Assembly: GCF_025264685.1 (NCBI RefSeq) | Contig: NZ_CP073721.1 | Location: 5,261,001 to 5,325,000, forward strand | Origin: Dactylosporangium roseum | GTDB lineage: Bacteria; Actinomycetota; Actinomycetes; Mycobacteriales; Micromonosporaceae | Reading direction: 5' to 3' | Length of the DNA stretch: 64,000 nucleotides | Shown here: positions 1-8,044 of the stretch, piece after piece | How positions within the stretch are numbered: position 1 is the stretch's first letter | Layout: the number at the start of each line of letters is the position of its first letter | Translations under genes and position numbers: made by a program | Notes under the pieces: model-generated | Told to the model about the DNA's origin: nothing | Seen by the model: only the letters and a program-made list of their open reading frames with translations | Database searches by the model: none

Positions 1-278
1 GCGTTGTCCCCGGCGGGCTGGAAGAAGCGCAGCCCGTTCTTCTTCAGGTGGAACTTGTCCAGGTGTTCCTTCATGCCGAGGACCTCGGCGAAATAGTGCG
101 CGCCCGCCGGGACCGTCGACTCGCCCACCTTGAACGCCGCCTCGGGTGCCAGCCCCTCGCGCTTGTCGAGGACCACGACGCTGGTCTCCGGACGGGCGCG
201 CTTGAGCTGGATCGCGAGCGTGAGGCCCGCGAGTCCGCCGCCGAGGATCACGACATCGTGCGTACGCTGATCGGTCAT
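1..278 (-). CDS. FAD-dependent oxidoreductase / flavin halogenase-like protein (N-terminal part)
   Basis: Only the first ~92 codons are inside the window; the gene runs off the left edge. The protein opens with a Rossmann FAD-binding motif (VVILGGGLAGLTLA, residues ~9-22) and then carries KVGEST (~51-56), the GEST-type signature of the flavin-dependent halogenase / geranylgeranyl-reductase-like superfamily. The start is set by a clear GGAGG ribosome site 7-8 bases before the ATG. It points away from the following genes' shared direction only at the edge: all of 1-5.7 kb is transcribed leftward, so it is probably the distal gene of the carboxylase/SARP locus. Halogenase versus oxygenase cannot be decided without the C-terminal half (the WxWxIP halogenase motif would be off-window). 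Confidence 0.8.
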   Translation of the reverse strand, partial: MTDQRTHDVVILGGGLAGLTLAIQLKRARPETSVVVLDKREGLAPEAAFKVGESTVPAGAHYFAEVLGMKEHLDKFHLKKNGLRFFQPAGDN

Positions 279-370
279 TATTCCTCCTGCTGTTCGCGAC
301 GGACCCAGTCTGCGGGCGCGTGCTCGCGGCCCGCTCAAGGCCGAATGGAAGCTCGATCGCAGACGCGGGC

Positions 371-1279
371 TCAGGCGTGACAGGCCGGCAGGCCGCCGTG
401 CAGCTCGACCATCGCGCCGAAGATCTCGTCGACGCCGGCGGCGGGCTCAGGGCCGCCGCGCAGCTCCGCGTAGGCCCGGTAGAGGTTGGGCACGAGCCGC
501 TCGCGGTCGACGAGCCCGGCGAACTCGCCGAGGTCCGCGCCGCGAGCGACGTCGACCGGGGCGCGCCGCTCGGCCAGGCCGGCCTCGGCCAGCTCCAGCA
601 CCAAATCCAGATACCGCTCGGTGGCGCCGAGCAGCTCCGGCCCGCCGGGCGCCCCGTGCCCGGGCACGATCGTCTCGGCGCCGAACCTCCGCAGCGCCGC
701 GACCGCGTCGCGCAGCCCGCCGACCGAGCCGGACAGCACGAGCGGCGTCACGCCCGACATCACGAGGTCACCGGTGAACAGCACGCGCTCCCGCGGCAAC
801 CAGACTACGGTGTCGCAGACGGTGTGCGCCGGCCCGAACGTGTGCAGCTCGGCGACGCGGTCGGCCAGGTGCAGCGTCAGCCTGCCGGTGAAGGTCATCT
901 GCGGCGGGGCCAGCTCGATGTCGCCCCACTGCACGTCCGGCCACAGCTTCGTCAGATGCAGCCCGACGTCGAGCACCTCGGCCCGGGTCAGCTCGGCGCC
1001 GACGACGACGGCCTCGGGGAAGACGAAGTTGCCGAAGGTGTGGTCGCCGTGAGCGTGGGTGTTGACGACGATCCGGGGCGCGGCCGGCACCACAGCCCGG
1101 ACCAGGTCGCGCAGGCGCCTGGCCCGCGCCTCGGTGGCCGCGGTGTCGACCAGCACGGCCGAGCCGCCGTCGACGATCACGCCGCCGTTGTTGAGGCACC
1201 AGCCCCCGTCGGGTTGCAGGAACGCGTGGACGCCGTCGGCGACCTCTTGTAGTCGTGGTGTTCCGGTGAATGCCCGCAT
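371..1279 (-). CDS. MBL-fold metallo-hydrolase
   Basis: 302-residue metallo-beta-lactamase-fold hydrolase. The zinc-binding HxHxDH motif is seen as HAHGDH (H75, H77, D79, H80); later ligands are likely the His in GPAHT, the Asp in LFTGDLV and the His in VPGHG. The family hydrolyses thioesters, lactones or esters; substrate unknown. It lies 41 bases downstream of the carboxylase alpha gene, in the same direction, so co-transcription is likely and a role as a thioesterase or cyclase-like helper in the neighbouring biosynthetic locus is possible (inference). An in-frame GTG 15 bases upstream (position 1294) is an alternative start; neither start has a strong ribosome site. Confidence 0.85.
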   Translation of the reverse strand: MRAFTGTPRLQEVADGVHAFLQPDGGWCLNNGGVIVDGGSAVLVDTAATEARARRLRDLVRAVVPAAPRIVVNTHAHGDHTFGNFVFPEAVVVGAELTRAEVLDVGLHLTKLWPDVQWGDIELAPPQMTFTGRLTLHLADRVAELHTFGPAHTVCDTVVWLPRERVLFTGDLVMSGVTPLVLSGSVGGLRDAVAALRRFGAETIVPGHGAPGGPELLGATERYLDLVLELAEAGLAERRAPVDVARGADLGEFAGLVDRERLVPNLYRAYAELRGGPEPAAGVDEIFGAMVELHGGLPACHA

Positions 1280-1320
1280 GCCGACCACTGTCACACCGGG
1301 TCCTCGACGGTGGCTCGACG

Positions 1321-3084
1321 TCAGCCTTTGATCTCGCAGAGGGCGGTGCCGCCGGCCACGGTCGCACCGATCGCGACGGCGAGGCCGGAGACGGTGCCGG
1401 CCTTGTGGGCGGTGATCGGCTGCTCCATCTTCATGGCCTCGATCACGACGACCAGGTCGCCCGCCTCGACGGTACCGCCGTCGGCCACCGCGATCTTCAC
1501 GATCGTGCCCTGCATCGGCGCGGTGAGCGCGTCGCTGGACGCGACCGGTCCGCCGCGGCCCTTCGGGCGCCGCCGTGGCGCGGCCGGGTGGCCGCCGCGT
1601 CCTCCGTTCACCGCGGCGACCGGCATGGTGCCCGGCAGCGAGACCTCGACCCGCTTGCCGTCGACCTCGACGACCAGCCGCTGCCGCTCCGCGGGTTCTT
1701 CGGCGTCGGGGGCGGCGGCAGGGTACGGCGGCAGCGTGTTGTCGAACTCGGTCTCGATCCAGCGCGTGTGGACCGCGAACGCCGCCCCGCCCGACGGCGC
1801 GAACGCCGGGTCGTCCACCACCGCCCGGTAGAACGGCAGCGCCGTGGCCATGCCGTCGACCTCGAACTCGCGCAGTGCCCGGCGCGCTCGTTGCAGCGCC
1901 TGTTCCCGGGTCGCGCCGGTCACGATGAGCTTGGCCAGCAGCGAGTCGAAGTTCTGCCCGATCCGCGTGCCCGCCTCGACGCCCGAGTCGAGCCGCACGC
2001 CCGGTCCGGACGGTGGCCGCCACACGGTCAGCGTGCCTGGGGCCGGCAGGAAGCCGCGGCCGGGGTCCTCGCCGTTGATCCGGAACTCGATGGCGTGGCC
2101 GCGCACCGGCGGGTCGTCGTAGCCGAGCGTCTCGCCGTCGGCGACGCGGAACATCTCGCGGACGAGATCGATGCCGGTGACCTCCTCGGTGACCGGGTGC
2201 TCGACCTGCAAGCGGGTGTTCACCTCGAGGAAGGAGATCGTGCCGTCGCGGCCGACGAGGAACTCGCACGTGCCGGCGCCGACGTAGCCGGCCTCGGCGA
2301 GGATCGCCTTGGAGGCCCGGGCGAGCTCGTCGAGCTGGGCCGGGGTCAGGAACGGCGCCGGCGCCTCCTCGACGAGCTTCTGGTGGCGCCGTTGCAGCGA
2401 GCAGTCCCTTGTGGACACCACCACGACGTTGCCGTGGCGGTCGGCGAGGCACTGCGTCTCCACGTGCCGGGGACGGTCGAGGTACCGCTCGGCGAAGCAC
2501 TCGCCGCGCCCGAACGCGGCCACCGCCTCGCGGACCGCGGACTCGAACAGCTCCGGGATCTCCGCCAGGGTGCGGGCGACCTTCAGGCCGCGCCCGCCGC
2601 CGCCGAACGCCGCCTTGATGGCGACCGGCAGGCCGTGCCGCTGCGCGAACGCGACGATCTCCGCGGCGTTCGTGACCGGGTCCGGGGTGCCTGCGGCGAG
2701 CGGGGCCCCGACGCGCTGGGCGATATGCCGCGCGGTCACCTTGTCGCCGAGCGCGCGGATCGCCGCCGGCGGCGGGCCGATCCAGGTCAAGCCGGCGTCG
2801 AGCACCGCCTCGGCGAAGTCGGCGTTCTCGGACAGGAACCCGTATCCGGGGTGCACCGCGTCCGCGCCGGCCGCATGTGCCGCGGCCAGCAGCTTGCCGG
2901 CGTCCAGATAGGACTCGCCGGGTGTGGCGCCGCCGAGCGCGTAGGCCTCGTCGGCGGTGCGCACGTGCAACGCGTCGCGGTCCGGCTCGGCGTACACGGC
3001 GACGCTGGCGAGCCCGGCGTCCCGGCACGCGCGGGCCACCCGGACCGCGATCTCACCACGATTCGCGATCAGGACCTTCCGCAT
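1321..3084 (-). CDS. accA: Acyl-CoA carboxylase alpha subunit (biotin carboxylase + BCCP)
   Basis: 587 residues, the usual size of the actinobacterial acetyl/propionyl-CoA carboxylase alpha chain. N-terminal biotin carboxylase domain begins MRKVLIANRGEIAVRVARAC, followed by an ATP-grasp region with the glycine-rich FGGGGRGLK motif and EVNTRLQVEHPVTE; the C-terminal biotinyl domain ends with EAMKMEQP, where the Lys is the biotin attachment site. It carboxylates biotin using ATP and bicarbonate, passing CO2 to the beta subunit to make malonyl- or methylmalonyl-CoA. The ATG at 3084 is preceded by AGGAGGAG. The epsilon and beta genes lie immediately upstream in one operon, and a SARP gene is next to them, suggesting dedicated extender-unit supply for a polyketide-like pathway. 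Confidence 0.93.
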   Translation of the reverse strand: MRKVLIANRGEIAVRVARACRDAGLASVAVYAEPDRDALHVRTADEAYALGGATPGESYLDAGKLLAAAHAAGADAVHPGYGFLSENADFAEAVLDAGLTWIGPPPAAIRALGDKVTARHIAQRVGAPLAAGTPDPVTNAAEIVAFAQRHGLPVAIKAAFGGGGRGLKVARTLAEIPELFESAVREAVAAFGRGECFAERYLDRPRHVETQCLADRHGNVVVVSTRDCSLQRRHQKLVEEAPAPFLTPAQLDELARASKAILAEAGYVGAGTCEFLVGRDGTISFLEVNTRLQVEHPVTEEVTGIDLVREMFRVADGETLGYDDPPVRGHAIEFRINGEDPGRGFLPAPGTLTVWRPPSGPGVRLDSGVEAGTRIGQNFDSLLAKLIVTGATREQALQRARRALREFEVDGMATALPFYRAVVDDPAFAPSGGAAFAVHTRWIETEFDNTLPPYPAAAPDAEEPAERQRLVVEVDGKRVEVSLPGTMPVAAVNGGRGGHPAAPRRRPKGRGGPVASSDALTAPMQGTIVKIAVADGGTVEAGDLVVVIEAMKMEQPITAHKAGTVSGLAVAIGATVAGGTALCEIKG

Positions 3085-3100
3085 TTTCGGCTCCTCCTGC

Positions 3101-3298
3101 CTACCGGGAAAGCTGCCAGCTATGGCCGGGCCGGAACGCGACGCTGCGCTCAAGCCGGCGCCAATGGGCCGGATGCGGCCGCGGCGCCGGCGGGCTGCCG
3201 GTCCGGCCGAGCACCGCCAGGAGCGCGACGGCCAGCGCCGCCGTCTCGTCGGCGGAAAGGCGCCCACGCTCAACACGGAGGAACGGCGGCGCGTTCAC
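3101..3298 (-). CDS. accE: Acyl-CoA carboxylase epsilon subunit
   Basis: 65-residue protein starting with a GTG that overlaps the stop of the beta-subunit gene (GTGA overlap at 3295-3298) and ending 16 bases before the alpha-subunit start. The opening PPFLRVERGRLSADETAALA and a Trp-containing basic tail match the small actinobacterial AccE/PccE family, which binds the beta subunit and raises activity of the alpha-beta complex. Assignment rests on size, the VxxGxxxxEExAAL-like pattern and its position between the two catalytic subunits. Confidence 0.8.
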   Translation of the reverse strand: MNAPPFLRVERGRLSADETAALAVALLAVLGRTGSPPAPRPHPAHWRRLERSVAFRPGHSWQLSR

Positions 3299-4854
3299 TG
3301 TGGCGGGTTGCCGTGCTTGCGCATCGGCAGGTCGGCGTGCTTGGTCGTCAGCATGGCCAGGCTGCGGATGAGCACGGGCCGTGTCTCGGCCGGGTCGATC
3401 ACGTCGTCGACGAGCCCGCGCTCGGCCGCGTGGTAGGGGTGCATGAGGTTCGTGCGGTACTCCTTCGTCAATTGCATGCGCGTGGCGTCCGGATCGTCGG
3501 CGGCCGCGATCTCGCGCCGGAAGATGACGTTCGCGGCGCCGTCGGCGCCCATGACGGCTATCTCGTTGGTCGGCCAAGCCAGGGACAGGTCCGCGCCGAT
3601 GGAGCGCGAGTCCATGACGATGTACGCCCCACCGTACGCCTTGCGCAGCACCACCGAGATCCGCGGGACGGTGGCGTTGCAGTACGCGTACAGCAGCTTC
3701 GCCCCGTGCCGGATGATGCCGCCGTGCTCCTGCGCCACGCCGGGCAGGAATCCCGGCACGTCCAGGAGCGTGACGATGGGGAGGTTGAACGCGTCGCAGG
3801 TCTGCACGAAGCCGGCCGCCTTCTCGGCACCGGCGATGTCGAGCACGCCGGCCAGCGACTGCGGCTGGTTGGCGACGATGCCGACCACGCGCCCGCCGAG
3901 CCGGGCCAGGGTGCAGATGACATTGCCGGCCCAGCGCTCGTGCACCTCGAGATGCGCCCCGTCGTCGACGATCTCCTCGATGACGGCCCGCATGTCGTAC
4001 GGCCGGTTGCCGTCGCTCGGCACCAGGTCGTAGAGCGCCTCGCCGCGCCGGTCGGCGGGGTCCGCGCCGAGCATCGCCGGGGGCTGCTCGCGGTTGTTCT
4101 GCGGCAGCATCGACAGCAGGTAGCGGACCTCCTCCAGGCAGGTCGCCTCGTCGTCGTAGACGAAGTGGGCCACGCCGGACCGCTCCGCGTGCACGTCGGC
4201 GCCGCCGAGGGCGTCGTGGCTGACCCGCTCGCCGGTGACGGCCTGCACGACGTCGGGCCCGGTGATGAACATCTGCGACGTGCCGCGGACCATGAAGACG
4301 AAGTCGGTCAATGCCGGGCTGTAGGCCGCCCCGCCGGCGCACGGGCCGAGCATCACGCTGATCTGCGGGATGACCCCGGACGCGCGGGTGTTGCGCTGGA
4401 AGATGCCGCCGTAGCCGGACAGCGCCGTGACGCCCTCCTGGATGCGGGCGCCGGCACCGTCGTTGAGGCTCACCAGCGGGGCGCCGGTGGCGATCGCGAG
4501 GTCCATCACCTTGTGGATCTTCTGCGCGTGCGCCTCGCCCAGCGCGCCGCCGAAGATGCGGAAGTCGTGGGCGTACACGAAGACGCTGCGCCCGTGCACG
4601 GTGCCCCAGCCGGTGACGACGCCGTCGGTGTGTGGCCGCTTGGCTTCCAGGCCGAAGCCGGTGGCGCGATGCCGCCGCAGCCCCTCGATCTCCTGGAAGG
4701 AGCCCTCGTCGAGGAGGGCGTCGATGCGCTCGCGAACGGTCAGCTTGCCCCGGGCGTGCTGGCGCCGCGTGGCCTCCGGATCGGGGCCCGCCACCACGCG
4801 CCGCTTGAGGTCGCTCAGCTCGTCCACACGCTGCAACACGGGAATTACCTCCAT
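3295..4854 (-). CDS. pccB: Acyl-CoA carboxylase beta subunit (carboxyltransferase)
   Basis: 519 residues, full length for the PccB/AccD family. Carries the carboxyltransferase features: RGKLTVRERIDALLDEGSFQE near residues 35-55, the first oxyanion loop SGYGGIFQRN, the GPCAGGAAYSPALTDF acyl-CoA loop, and in the second half the biotin-side PGFLPG and AYGGAYIVMDS motifs. It transfers CO2 from carboxybiotin to acetyl-CoA, propionyl-CoA or a longer acyl-CoA. The residue corresponding to the known Asp/Ile specificity switch would need an alignment. First gene of a pccB-accE-accA-MBL run; the ATG has only a weak upstream AGG. Directly downstream of the SARP gene's end (gap 77 bases), same strand. 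Confidence 0.93.
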   Translation of the reverse strand: MEVIPVLQRVDELSDLKRRVVAGPDPEATRRQHARGKLTVRERIDALLDEGSFQEIEGLRRHRATGFGLEAKRPHTDGVVTGWGTVHGRSVFVYAHDFRIFGGALGEAHAQKIHKVMDLAIATGAPLVSLNDGAGARIQEGVTALSGYGGIFQRNTRASGVIPQISVMLGPCAGGAAYSPALTDFVFMVRGTSQMFITGPDVVQAVTGERVSHDALGGADVHAERSGVAHFVYDDEATCLEEVRYLLSMLPQNNREQPPAMLGADPADRRGEALYDLVPSDGNRPYDMRAVIEEIVDDGAHLEVHERWAGNVICTLARLGGRVVGIVANQPQSLAGVLDIAGAEKAAGFVQTCDAFNLPIVTLLDVPGFLPGVAQEHGGIIRHGAKLLYAYCNATVPRISVVLRKAYGGAYIVMDSRSIGADLSLAWPTNEIAVMGADGAANVIFRREIAAADDPDATRMQLTKEYRTNLMHPYHAAERGLVDDVIDPAETRPVLIRSLAMLTTKHADLPMRKHGNPPQ

Positions 4855-4931
4855 GAATAGCCTGGGCCGTCGGCGTTTCCCAGTCTGAACGGCGGGACTT
4901 GACCACGGCTCGAGCCCCGCCGGAGACTGGC

Positions 4932-5723
4932 TCAGCTAGCGCGGAGCAGGCGCGGCGCGCCGCTGGTGCGCATGCCGCCGAGGACCTCGGTCTGCAGCCG
5001 CTGCACCTCCGGTGTCGGCTCCAGGCCGAGCTCGGACTGCAGCACGCGGCGCAGGTCCTGGTAGGCCTGGAGGGCCTCGGCCCGACGGCCCGCCGACCGC
5101 AGCGCCTCGATGAGCTGCGCATGCAGCCACTCGTTGAGCCGGTGCTCCGCGACCAGCGACCGCAGCTCGGGAATGAGCTCGTGGTGCCGCCCGAGCCGGG
5201 CGTCGGCCTGGATGCGCAACTGCAGGGTGCGCAGCCGCACCTCGTTGAGCCGCGCCGCGTGGATGGTCAGCGGCGAGCCGGTCCGCACGTCCGCCAGCGC
5301 CGGGCCTCGCCACAGCGCGAGTGCCTGCCGCAGCCGGTCGGCGGCCTCGTCGACGCGGTCCTCCCGCCACAGCCGGCGCCCGTCGGCGGCCACTTCGAGG
5401 AACATTTCGGCGTCGACCCGCCCGTCGGTGACACGCAGCATGTAGCCGGGCGAGCGGGTGACGATGTCACAGCCGAAGACGCCCCCGCCAGTGACGCCGC
5501 CGAACGTCCTGCGGAGGTGATAGACGTAGGTCTGCAGGGTCGTGGCCGCGCTCCGCGGTGGCCGGTCCGCCCACAGCTCCTCGGACAGGGTGTCGGTGCT
5601 GACGACGCGGTTGGCGTTCAGCGCCAGTAAGGCGAGCACCGATTTGACCCTCGGGGCCGACGGCGCGAGATCGCGGCCGTTTCCGATGACCTCCAGGTGC
5701 CCGAGCATGTTGATCCTGATCAT
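4932..5723 (-). CDS. SARP-family transcriptional activator
   Basis: 263-residue Streptomyces antibiotic regulatory protein. The N-terminal OmpR-like winged helix spans ~1-95 (MIRINMLGHLEV..., with the ELWADRPPRSAATTLQTYVY recognition region), followed by the BTAD domain (~100-250, ending LGLEPTPEVQRLQ). No NB-ARC or TPR extension, so it is the small ActII-ORF4/RedD type. Such proteins activate secondary-metabolite operons by binding heptameric direct repeats near -35 boxes. It precedes the acyl-CoA carboxylase genes on the same strand and is the likely activator of that operon. ATG at 5723 follows a short G-run rather than a canonical ribosome site. Confidence 0.9.
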   Translation of the reverse strand: MIRINMLGHLEVIGNGRDLAPSAPRVKSVLALLALNANRVVSTDTLSEELWADRPPRSAATTLQTYVYHLRRTFGGVTGGGVFGCDIVTRSPGYMLRVTDGRVDAEMFLEVAADGRRLWREDRVDEAADRLRQALALWRGPALADVRTGSPLTIHAARLNEVRLRTLQLRIQADARLGRHHELIPELRSLVAEHRLNEWLHAQLIEALRSAGRRAEALQAYQDLRRVLQSELGLEPTPEVQRLQTEVLGGMRTSGAPRLLRAS

Positions 5724-6340
5724 GTGTCCCCCGCTCAGTGTTGCCGTACTCGTGTGACTACGGGGTCGAACTGTATTGCGGCGTTCCCCCGTGCCCAAGG
5801 TTGATCGACGTTTCCTAGGGAGTAACCGGCGACGCCGAGGGGGGTAGGATGATACCCCTTTGGAGGTACGGCGTTCGCGGAAGCTCATCAATGGCAAAAC
5901 GCTTGCTCCGCAATTAATCGAGCGGTAATGGAAACCGCCCGGAAAATTGTTGCCCGCTCAACCGCCAGAGCCGCCGGCGCGGTGTCCACTAACGTCGGCC
6001 GGGTCGTCGCGGGCCGGTTTTGTCGTACCCGTGTGGTGTGATGCCGGCGGTGGCCGCGGCTGGACCGCACGGCGCCCTACCCACCCGGGCAGGTCCGGAC
6101 GGCCGCGACTGCTCGTGTCGGTGCGGGCGGTCCCGGCCGAGCACCGCATGCGCCGGTCCGACACCAAGGCCCGCGCCCCGGGCGGTCGCCGCCCGGGCGC
6201 CGAAACCCCGGCCGCCGGGGCTCGTGGCGCCGGCCGCGCCCGCCAGGCGGAGGCCCGCCCTGGCATCCGCGGCCGCGGTGGCGCGGCGCCGCTCGCCCGC
6301 GCCGCACGGCGCGGAACCACGACATCACCGACCCGGTTGT
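5724..6340. other. Intergenic stretch with no recognised gene
   Basis: 617 bases between the SARP start and the end of the next regulator gene. The part next to the SARP gene (5760-5950) is less GC-rich than its surroundings and probably holds the SARP promoter. The rest (5960-6340) is very GC-rich; open frames on both strands are rich in Arg/Pro/Ala/Gly and have no recognisable motifs, so I do not call them genes. Confidence 0.5.
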
Positions 6341-7063
6341 CTAGACCCACGGCGGCTGGATCAGCCGGGCGTCGAGCGCCTTGTTGACCGCGTCGATGCG
6401 CGAGGACGCGCCCAGCTTGTGGAAGACGTTGCGCAGGTGGCGCTTGACCGTGCCCTCGGCGATGTCCATGCGGGAGGCGATCTGCCGGTTGGTCAGGGCG
6501 TCCGCCACGAAGGTGAGCACCTCGAGCTCCCGCTCCGACAGCCCGGCACCGGCGAACGGCTCCGGCGGCTCCCTCGGGTCCGGCGGCACCTTCACCGGCA
6601 ACGGCTTCGGCCGGGGCAGTGTGATCATCACCGTCCGCCGCGAGGTGCCGACCAGGTCCCGAATGGTCGACTTGAGCGTGCCCGGGCTGATGTTCTTGTG
6701 CAGATAGGCCCGCACACCGAGCTCCAGCAGGCGCTCCATGAGCCGCTGCTCGCTGTGGTTGGTCAGCACGATGACGCCGAGCTCGGGCCGGTTGGCCAGC
6801 AGCTCGCGCAGCAGCTCCTGCGGGTCGCCGTCGGCCATCGAGATGTCCAGCAGCAGCACGTCGGGCTGCGACTCGACCACGGCCCGCACGACCGACAAGC
6901 CCGCGTCCGCCTCGCCGACCACCTCGAAGTCCGGCTCACAGTCCAACACGTGCCGCAGGGACTCGCGCAGGAGCCGGGGATCGCCGGCGAGGACGATCCT
7001 CGTGACCTTCGCGTCATTCACGCGGCGGCTGTCTTCGCCCGAGTTTTGCCTTCCATCCGCCAC
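6341..7063 (-). CDS. NarL/FixJ-family response regulator with LuxR HTH
   Basis: 240 residues with a receiver domain (~21-140; phosphoacceptor Asp in LLDIS, D73, and the conserved Lys in AYLHKN) joined by a proline-rich linker (PRPKPLPVKVPPDPREPPEP) to a C-terminal LuxR helix-turn-helix (LSERELEVL...IAEGTVKRHL). No histidine kinase is adjacent, so it is an orphan regulator, perhaps of the neighbouring biosynthetic locus. The GTG at 7063 gives a short N-terminal tail before the receiver; a second GTG at 7021 would remove it. Neither has a strong ribosome site. Confidence 0.88.
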   Translation of the reverse strand: MADGRQNSGEDSRRVNDAKVTRIVLAGDPRLLRESLRHVLDCEPDFEVVGEADAGLSVVRAVVESQPDVLLLDISMADGDPQELLRELLANRPELGVIVLTNHSEQRLMERLLELGVRAYLHKNISPGTLKSTIRDLVGTSRRTVMITLPRPKPLPVKVPPDPREPPEPFAGAGLSERELEVLTFVADALTNRQIASRMDIAEGTVKRHLRNVFHKLGASSRIDAVNKALDARLIQPPWV

Positions 7064-7271
7064 CCCCGTGAATGTGACGTTGACGACAAACTATGAGTTT
7101 AGCCGATGTTGCAGGGCGCTCCCGAAAGTGCCACCCTGAACCGACCCTGATTCTGATCGCGTTGACCGGCACAGCTTCCGATACGACTCATTGTTGACAA
7201 AAACCGGGTGACGCGAGTCATACGCCGCCCCGGCGGAACGCCCGCATTCTTGCGTCGTCAATTATTTACGG

Positions 7272-7575
7272 TTACAGATGGTCCGGCCGCTGCCGGATTC
7301 CCGGCCGGCTGCGGGGGTGCCGCTCGGGCAGGTGACTCTCTTCGGTGGCCCGCAGCACCACGTTGTCCAGCGCCTCCCGCTCGCGGAAGAACCGCACGAC
7401 GTCCCGGACCGCGTGCCCGACGCGGCGGGCCCGGTCGATTTCGGCGTCGTCCAGGTAGGTGCACTCGGTGATGACCACCGCCACCGGCTCACCCGGGTTT
7501 CCGACGCCCACCAGGACGGCGCGGCCGTCGCCCGGTGCGCTGGTACCGCATGACGCGGTAGACGACCGTTTCGGG
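7272..7575 (-). pseudogene. Remnant of an unknown gene, 5'-truncated and frameshifted
   Basis: Two reading frames join into one plausible protein: PETVVYRVMRYQRTG in one frame, then DGRAVLVGVGNPGEPVAVV and on to VVLRATEESHLPE in the next. One extra G in the GGG run at 7531-7533 (plus-strand CCC) explains the switch. Upstream, the first frame reaches a stop inside the palindromic element at 7607-7662 with no start codon, so the 5' end appears to be lost or separated there. I do not recognise the family. It could alternatively be a sequencing error in a small gene with an unusual start, but the missing start argues for decay. Confidence 0.5.
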
Positions 7576-7606
7576 GGCGGGCGCCGGGCTCCGGGCCGGG
7601 CAGCTC

Positions 7607-7662
7607 CATGATCATGGGAAAGATGCGGCTGTCGGGGCAGCCGCATCTTTCCCATGATCATG
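7607..7662. repeat. Perfect 25-bp palindromic element, copy 1
   Basis: Two perfectly complementary 25-base arms (7607-7631 and 7638-7662) flank a 6-base loop TCGGGG. Each arm begins CATGATCATGGGAAAGAT. A closely related copy lies at 45481-45536, and the bases just outside the right end (GATCGAGCGG) are also shared. This copy lies downstream of the M23 gene's own terminator and at the truncated 5' end of the remnant at 7272-7575. It may be a dispersed palindromic repeat or a bidirectional terminator. Confidence 0.85.
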
Positions 7663-8006
7663 AGATCGAGCGGGACGGCGCCGGATCGCACGTCGGCCGG
7701 CACCCCTCGGCGACGACGCTCCCGGTTCCCCTCGCCCGGGCAGATCTCCGGCGACCGGGGCGGTGGCCACCACCTCGCCGCGCTGCTGCTCCACCACGCC
7801 GCGCGCGGCGAGGACGGCCGCGGGCCGGCGACGGCTCTCACCGATGCGATTCGGGGTCCACTTCGGACGGTCCACGGATCGCCGCCCTCTCGCCGGCGGC
7901 GGCGGTCACGGTGCTCACCGCCCCGCCGCGGCGCTGCGGGCCATGCGGTCGCATTACGGTGACATCCCGCTGTAGCGCGGCCAGCGGGCACCGCGAGACG
8001 GCATGC
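7663..8006. other. Intergenic stretch with no recognised gene
   Basis: 344 bases between the palindrome and the M23 terminator. A leftward frame (7612-7875) is open but has arginine/proline-rich composition, no motif and no convincing ribosome site; the other strand is similar. I see no gene. Confidence 0.4.
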
Positions 8007-8040
8007 GAGTGGCCGGAGGGTGGGCTCCCTCCGGCCACTC
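8007..8040 (-). terminator. Hairpin terminator of the M23-like gene
   Basis: A perfect 14-bp GC-rich stem (8007-8020 with 8027-8040) around a 6-base loop TGGGCT begins 4 bases beyond the stop codon of the leftward gene at 8045-9295. No T-run follows, which is common for actinobacterial terminators. Confidence 0.8.
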
Positions 8041-8044
8041 GACT

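Noticed and set aside
1270..4860. A rightward frame open for almost 1,200 codons opposite the carboxylase genes
   Set aside because: It is the antisense of intact carboxylase genes; long antisense frames are expected at this GC content, and it has no ribosome site or motif.
5958..6350. A leftward ~130-codon frame between the SARP and LuxR-type genes
   Set aside because: Composition (Arg, Pro, Ala, Gly) and absence of a ribosome site or any family motif point to non-coding GC-rich DNA.
7193..7225. TTGACA followed by a GTCATAC box on the plus strand, promoter-like
   Set aside because: No rightward gene follows; the spacing is poor, so I do not call a promoter.
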